In this document: piece by piece, positions 30,130 through 32,003 of the stretch
Numbering within the stretch: the stretch's first letter is position 1
How the letters are laid out: every line of letters begins with the position of its first letter
NCBI RefSeq assembly: GCF_002979775.1
Contig: NZ_PCPR01000036.1
Coordinates: 1 to 32,003, forward strand
DNA from: Arthrobacter sp. MYb23
Lineage (GTDB): Bacteria > Actinomycetota > Actinomycetes > Actinomycetales > Micrococcaceae
DNA length: 32,003 bases
Reading direction: 5' to 3'
The notes under the pieces: generated by a model
Database searches by the model: none
Told to the model about the DNA's origin: nothing
Seen by the model: the letters and a program-made list of their open reading frames with translations, nothing else
Translations under genes and position numbers: made by a program

Positions 30130-30882
30130 ATGGACGTAGTGTTCAAGGCCTTGGCAGATCCAACCCGCAGGGAACTGCTGGATGAGTTGTTCCGCGAGGA
30201 CGGTCAGTCTGCCTCAGCTTTGGGAGCCCGGTTCGAGATGACCCGTTTCGGCATCGCCAAGCACCTCAAGCTCCTGGAGGATGCAGGATTGGTGGTCACC
30301 CGGCGTCGGGGGCGTGAGAAGCTGCACTTCCTGAACCCGGTGCCCATCCGCCTCATCCACGATCGCTGGGTGAGTAAATACGCAGAACCATGGGCCGCTG
30401 CCCTCAGCGACCTCAAATCCAGATTGGAAAGTCCCATGGAAAAGATCTTCGAGATTTACATCAAAACCACTCCGGAACGGCTCTGGGAAGCCATCACGGA
30501 CAGCGAGATCCGCAGCAAATACCAGTTCGGAAACACCTTCACCTCGGACTGGACTCCGGGCAGCAGATTCCAAATGCACAACGACAAAGCCGGAGCTCCA
30601 CTGGGCGAGGGCGAGAACATCGAGGTGGATCCCCCGCGCAGGCTCGTCCAAACCATGCGGGCGCTCTGGGGCGAGGATGTGAAGGCCGAGGGGACGTCGC
30701 GGATCACGTGGGAAATCGAACCCGTCGGCGACTCATGCCACCTCACCGTCACGCACGATCAACTCCGGGAAGGCGCCAACGATCAGCTCTACGGCGGCTG
30801 GCCCATGATCCTCTCGGGCCTCAAGACCTGGCTCGAAACCGGCGAGAAACTGACCACGCCCGGCTCACTTATGTACACGTAG
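30130..30882 (+). CDS. ArsR-type HTH fused to SRPBCC/AHSA1 domain
   Basis: 250 aa from ATG 30130; the frame is open to 30094 but that would begin inside the promoter. Residues 1-90 are an ArsR winged helix ('FKALADPTRRELLDELFRED', 'TRFGIAKHLKLLEDAGLVVT'). Residues about 105-235 are an AHSA1/START-like ligand-binding domain ('FEIYIKTTPERLWEAITDSE', 'LGEGENIEVDPPRRLVQTMR', 'HLTVTHDQL'). Such fusions join regulator and ligand domain that are separate genes elsewhere; decayed separate versions lie at 6374-6968. It probably autoregulates through the palindrome in its promoter and senses a hydrophobic ligand. Confidence 0.9.
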   Translation: MDVVFKALADPTRRELLDELFREDGQSASALGARFEMTRFGIAKHLKLLEDAGLVVTRRRGREKLHFLNPVPIRLIHDRWVSKYAEPWAAALSDLKSRLESPMEKIFEIYIKTTPERLWEAITDSEIRSKYQFGNTFTSDWTPGSRFQMHNDKAGAPLGEGENIEVDPPRRLVQTMRALWGEDVKAEGTSRITWEIEPVGDSCHLTVTHDQLREGANDQLYGGWPMILSGLKTWLETGEKLTTPGSLMYT

Positions 30883-30929
30883 AGCTCGTTCATCACCTGA
30901 GCGCCCTGAAGAACCACGGCTTAAAGGAG

Positions 30930-30964
30930 GACGACGACGGCGGGCCGCTGCCGCCGTCGTCGTC
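30930..30964. terminator. Terminator hairpin between convergent genes
   Basis: GACGACGACGGCGG (30930-30943) pairs perfectly with CCGCCGTCGTCGTC (30951-30964) over a 7-base loop. It lies between the convergent ArsR-SRPBCC and nucleoside hydrolase genes and could terminate both. Confidence 0.65.
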
Positions 30965-30984
30965 GATCCTCAGTCTGCCGCCAG

Positions 30985-31977
30985 TCAGGCGACGGGTGCC
31001 GCGGCCTGAGCTTCAGTAAGCCAGGCCGCCCGCATGGTTCCGAGCAGGTGCGGAGCGAAGTCTTCGCCGATTTCCAGCACCACACGGCAACGGGCACCGC
31101 TCTGCGCCGGGAACCCCGCGTACTGGCCGCGGAGATCACATACCGTCTGGCCGCGGCCGGGTCCGTCAGTGGTATCCACCTGGACGCGGACGGTGGGGGC
31201 GAGGGTGAGCTCCACTCCCCTGACAGCTATTGCCGCCGCGAGGGGATCGTGCATAGCCGAGCAAGCCCGGCCGAAGATATCAACGTAGAAGCCGAAGTAG
31301 TAGCCCAGCATTTCGCCGAGCACCTGCGAGACCGGGTGCTCGGTGGCCAGCAGTTCCTGGCGGTGGTTTTCCTCCAGGACGTTGGTCATGGTCACATCCA
31401 ACGGCACCAGCGTCACGTTCCAGCTTGCGGCCAGGACTTCGGCGGCAGCCTCGGGGTCGTTGGCAATGTTGGCTTCGGCCACGGGAGAGATGTTTCCCGG
31501 AGCCAAGGCCGCGCCGCCCATGATGGTGACTTCGGCGATGAGCTCAGGAAGTTTCGGTTCCAGGCGCAGGGCCTCGGCAATGTTGGTCAGCGGACCGATG
31601 GCCACCAGGCGCAACTCCCCCGCATACTGGTGGGCAAGCTGGACCAAGAGCTCGGCCGCTGTGGCCTTGACGGGCTCGCGGTCGGACTGGACCAGGTCCA
31701 CTCCGCCGATTCCGTTGTCGCCGTGAACGTGCGGCGCGCCGCCATGGAAGGTGCCGACCTGGGGATCGTGCGCACCCACAGCCACGGGGATATCAGGGTG
31801 GCCGGCCAGATTCAGCAGGTCCAGGGTGTTCCGGGCTCCACCGGCCGCACTGACGTTTCCGCTCACAGTGCCGATGCCAACGAGGTCCGCGCGCGGGGAA
31901 GCCAAAAGGTAGGCGAGGGCGAGGGCGTCGTCGATCCCGGTATCGCAGTCAAGGAAGAAGGGGGCGGGCTGGGTCAT
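30985..31977 (-). CDS. Nucleoside hydrolase (IUNH family)
   Basis: 330 aa. The Ca2+-binding N-terminal motif DCDTGIDDALAL starts at residue 10, the IUNH hallmark. 'LVAIGPLTNIAEAL', 'VTIMGGAALAPGNISPVAEA' and 'NIANDPEAAAEVL' follow, and 'SAMHDPLAAAIAV' contains the His-Asp pair of the active site. It hydrolyses the N-glycosidic bond of purine or pyrimidine ribonucleosides for salvage. GAGAG lies upstream of ATG 31977. A transporter or kinase partner, if any, would lie beyond the window's right edge. Confidence 0.93.
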   Translation of the reverse strand: MTQPAPFFLDCDTGIDDALALAYLLASPRADLVGIGTVSGNVSAAGGARNTLDLLNLAGHPDIPVAVGAHDPQVGTFHGGAPHVHGDNGIGGVDLVQSDREPVKATAAELLVQLAHQYAGELRLVAIGPLTNIAEALRLEPKLPELIAEVTIMGGAALAPGNISPVAEANIANDPEAAAEVLAASWNVTLVPLDVTMTNVLEENHRQELLATEHPVSQVLGEMLGYYFGFYVDIFGRACSAMHDPLAAAIAVRGVELTLAPTVRVQVDTTDGPGRGQTVCDLRGQYAGFPAQSGARCRVVLEIGEDFAPHLLGTMRAAWLTEAQAAAPVA

Positions 31978-32003
31978 GATGTCTCTCGTTTCAGGTGTGG
32001 CGG

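Overview
The window looks like chromosomal DNA of a high-GC actinobacterium, most likely Micrococcaceae (Arthrobacter/Paenarthrobacter/Pseudarthrobacter type). This is inferred from strong C/G third-position codon bias, the WXG100/DUF6507-type secretion effectors, a GAF-ANTAR regulator, a DinB protein of the mycothiol-era type and the overall gene style. No rRNA, tRNA or CRISPR array was seen. All family names come from reading the sequence, with no database search.

Layout. (1) 1-2793: a DMT/EamA exporter (cut by the window edge) divergent from its probable MarR regulator, a hypothetical gene, and a two-gene minus-strand unit encoding a secreted four-cysteine protein and a two-helix membrane protein. 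(2) 2857-7190: an accessory island bounded by two oppositely oriented arrays of TAGGTGC-like units spaced 21-23 bp. Inside are two small hypothetical genes (one DUF6188-like), an SMI1/KNR4 immunity-like pseudogene with one nonsense codon, a shredded IS481-family transposase, another hypothetical gene, and a decayed ArsR plus SRPBCC pair. (3) 7379-11031: a type VII secretion (ESX/WXG100) effector cassette. It comprises a WXG100-like protein, an ESAT-6-like protein, a DUF6507-like protein, a 728-aa polymorphic toxin ending in an Endonuclease_NS_2-like nuclease, and an overlapping YezG/DUF600-like immunity gene. Base composition changes inside the toxin gene, as expected for toxin-tip exchange.

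(4) 11171-15873: a membrane protein plus ArsR-like regulator unit with palindromic operators, a TerC-family membrane protein, and a three-gene operon (quinone oxidoreductase, alpha/beta hydrolase, TetR) whose promoter carries a clear 18-bp palindrome. (5) 15952-19266: a hypothetical gene, a second hypothetical gene and an MFS exporter. (6) 19460-23407: a compact phosphonate/phosphite-type ABC importer (phnD-phnC-phnE) translationally coupled to a tyrosine-phosphatase-like protein and a TetR regulator. (7) 23412-31977: mostly ordinary core or niche genes: GAF-ANTAR regulator, acidic stress-type protein, GNAT, SDR, membrane-anchored coiled protein, lipoprotein, VOC, DinB, Tat-exported amidohydrolase, ArsR-SRPBCC fusion with a probable leaderless transcript, and nucleoside hydrolase.

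The most notable region is 2.8-11 kb. A toxin-immunity cassette sits beside a decaying store of immunity-like genes and transposon debris, and that store is framed by inverted iteron-like arrays with no transposase that could act on them.
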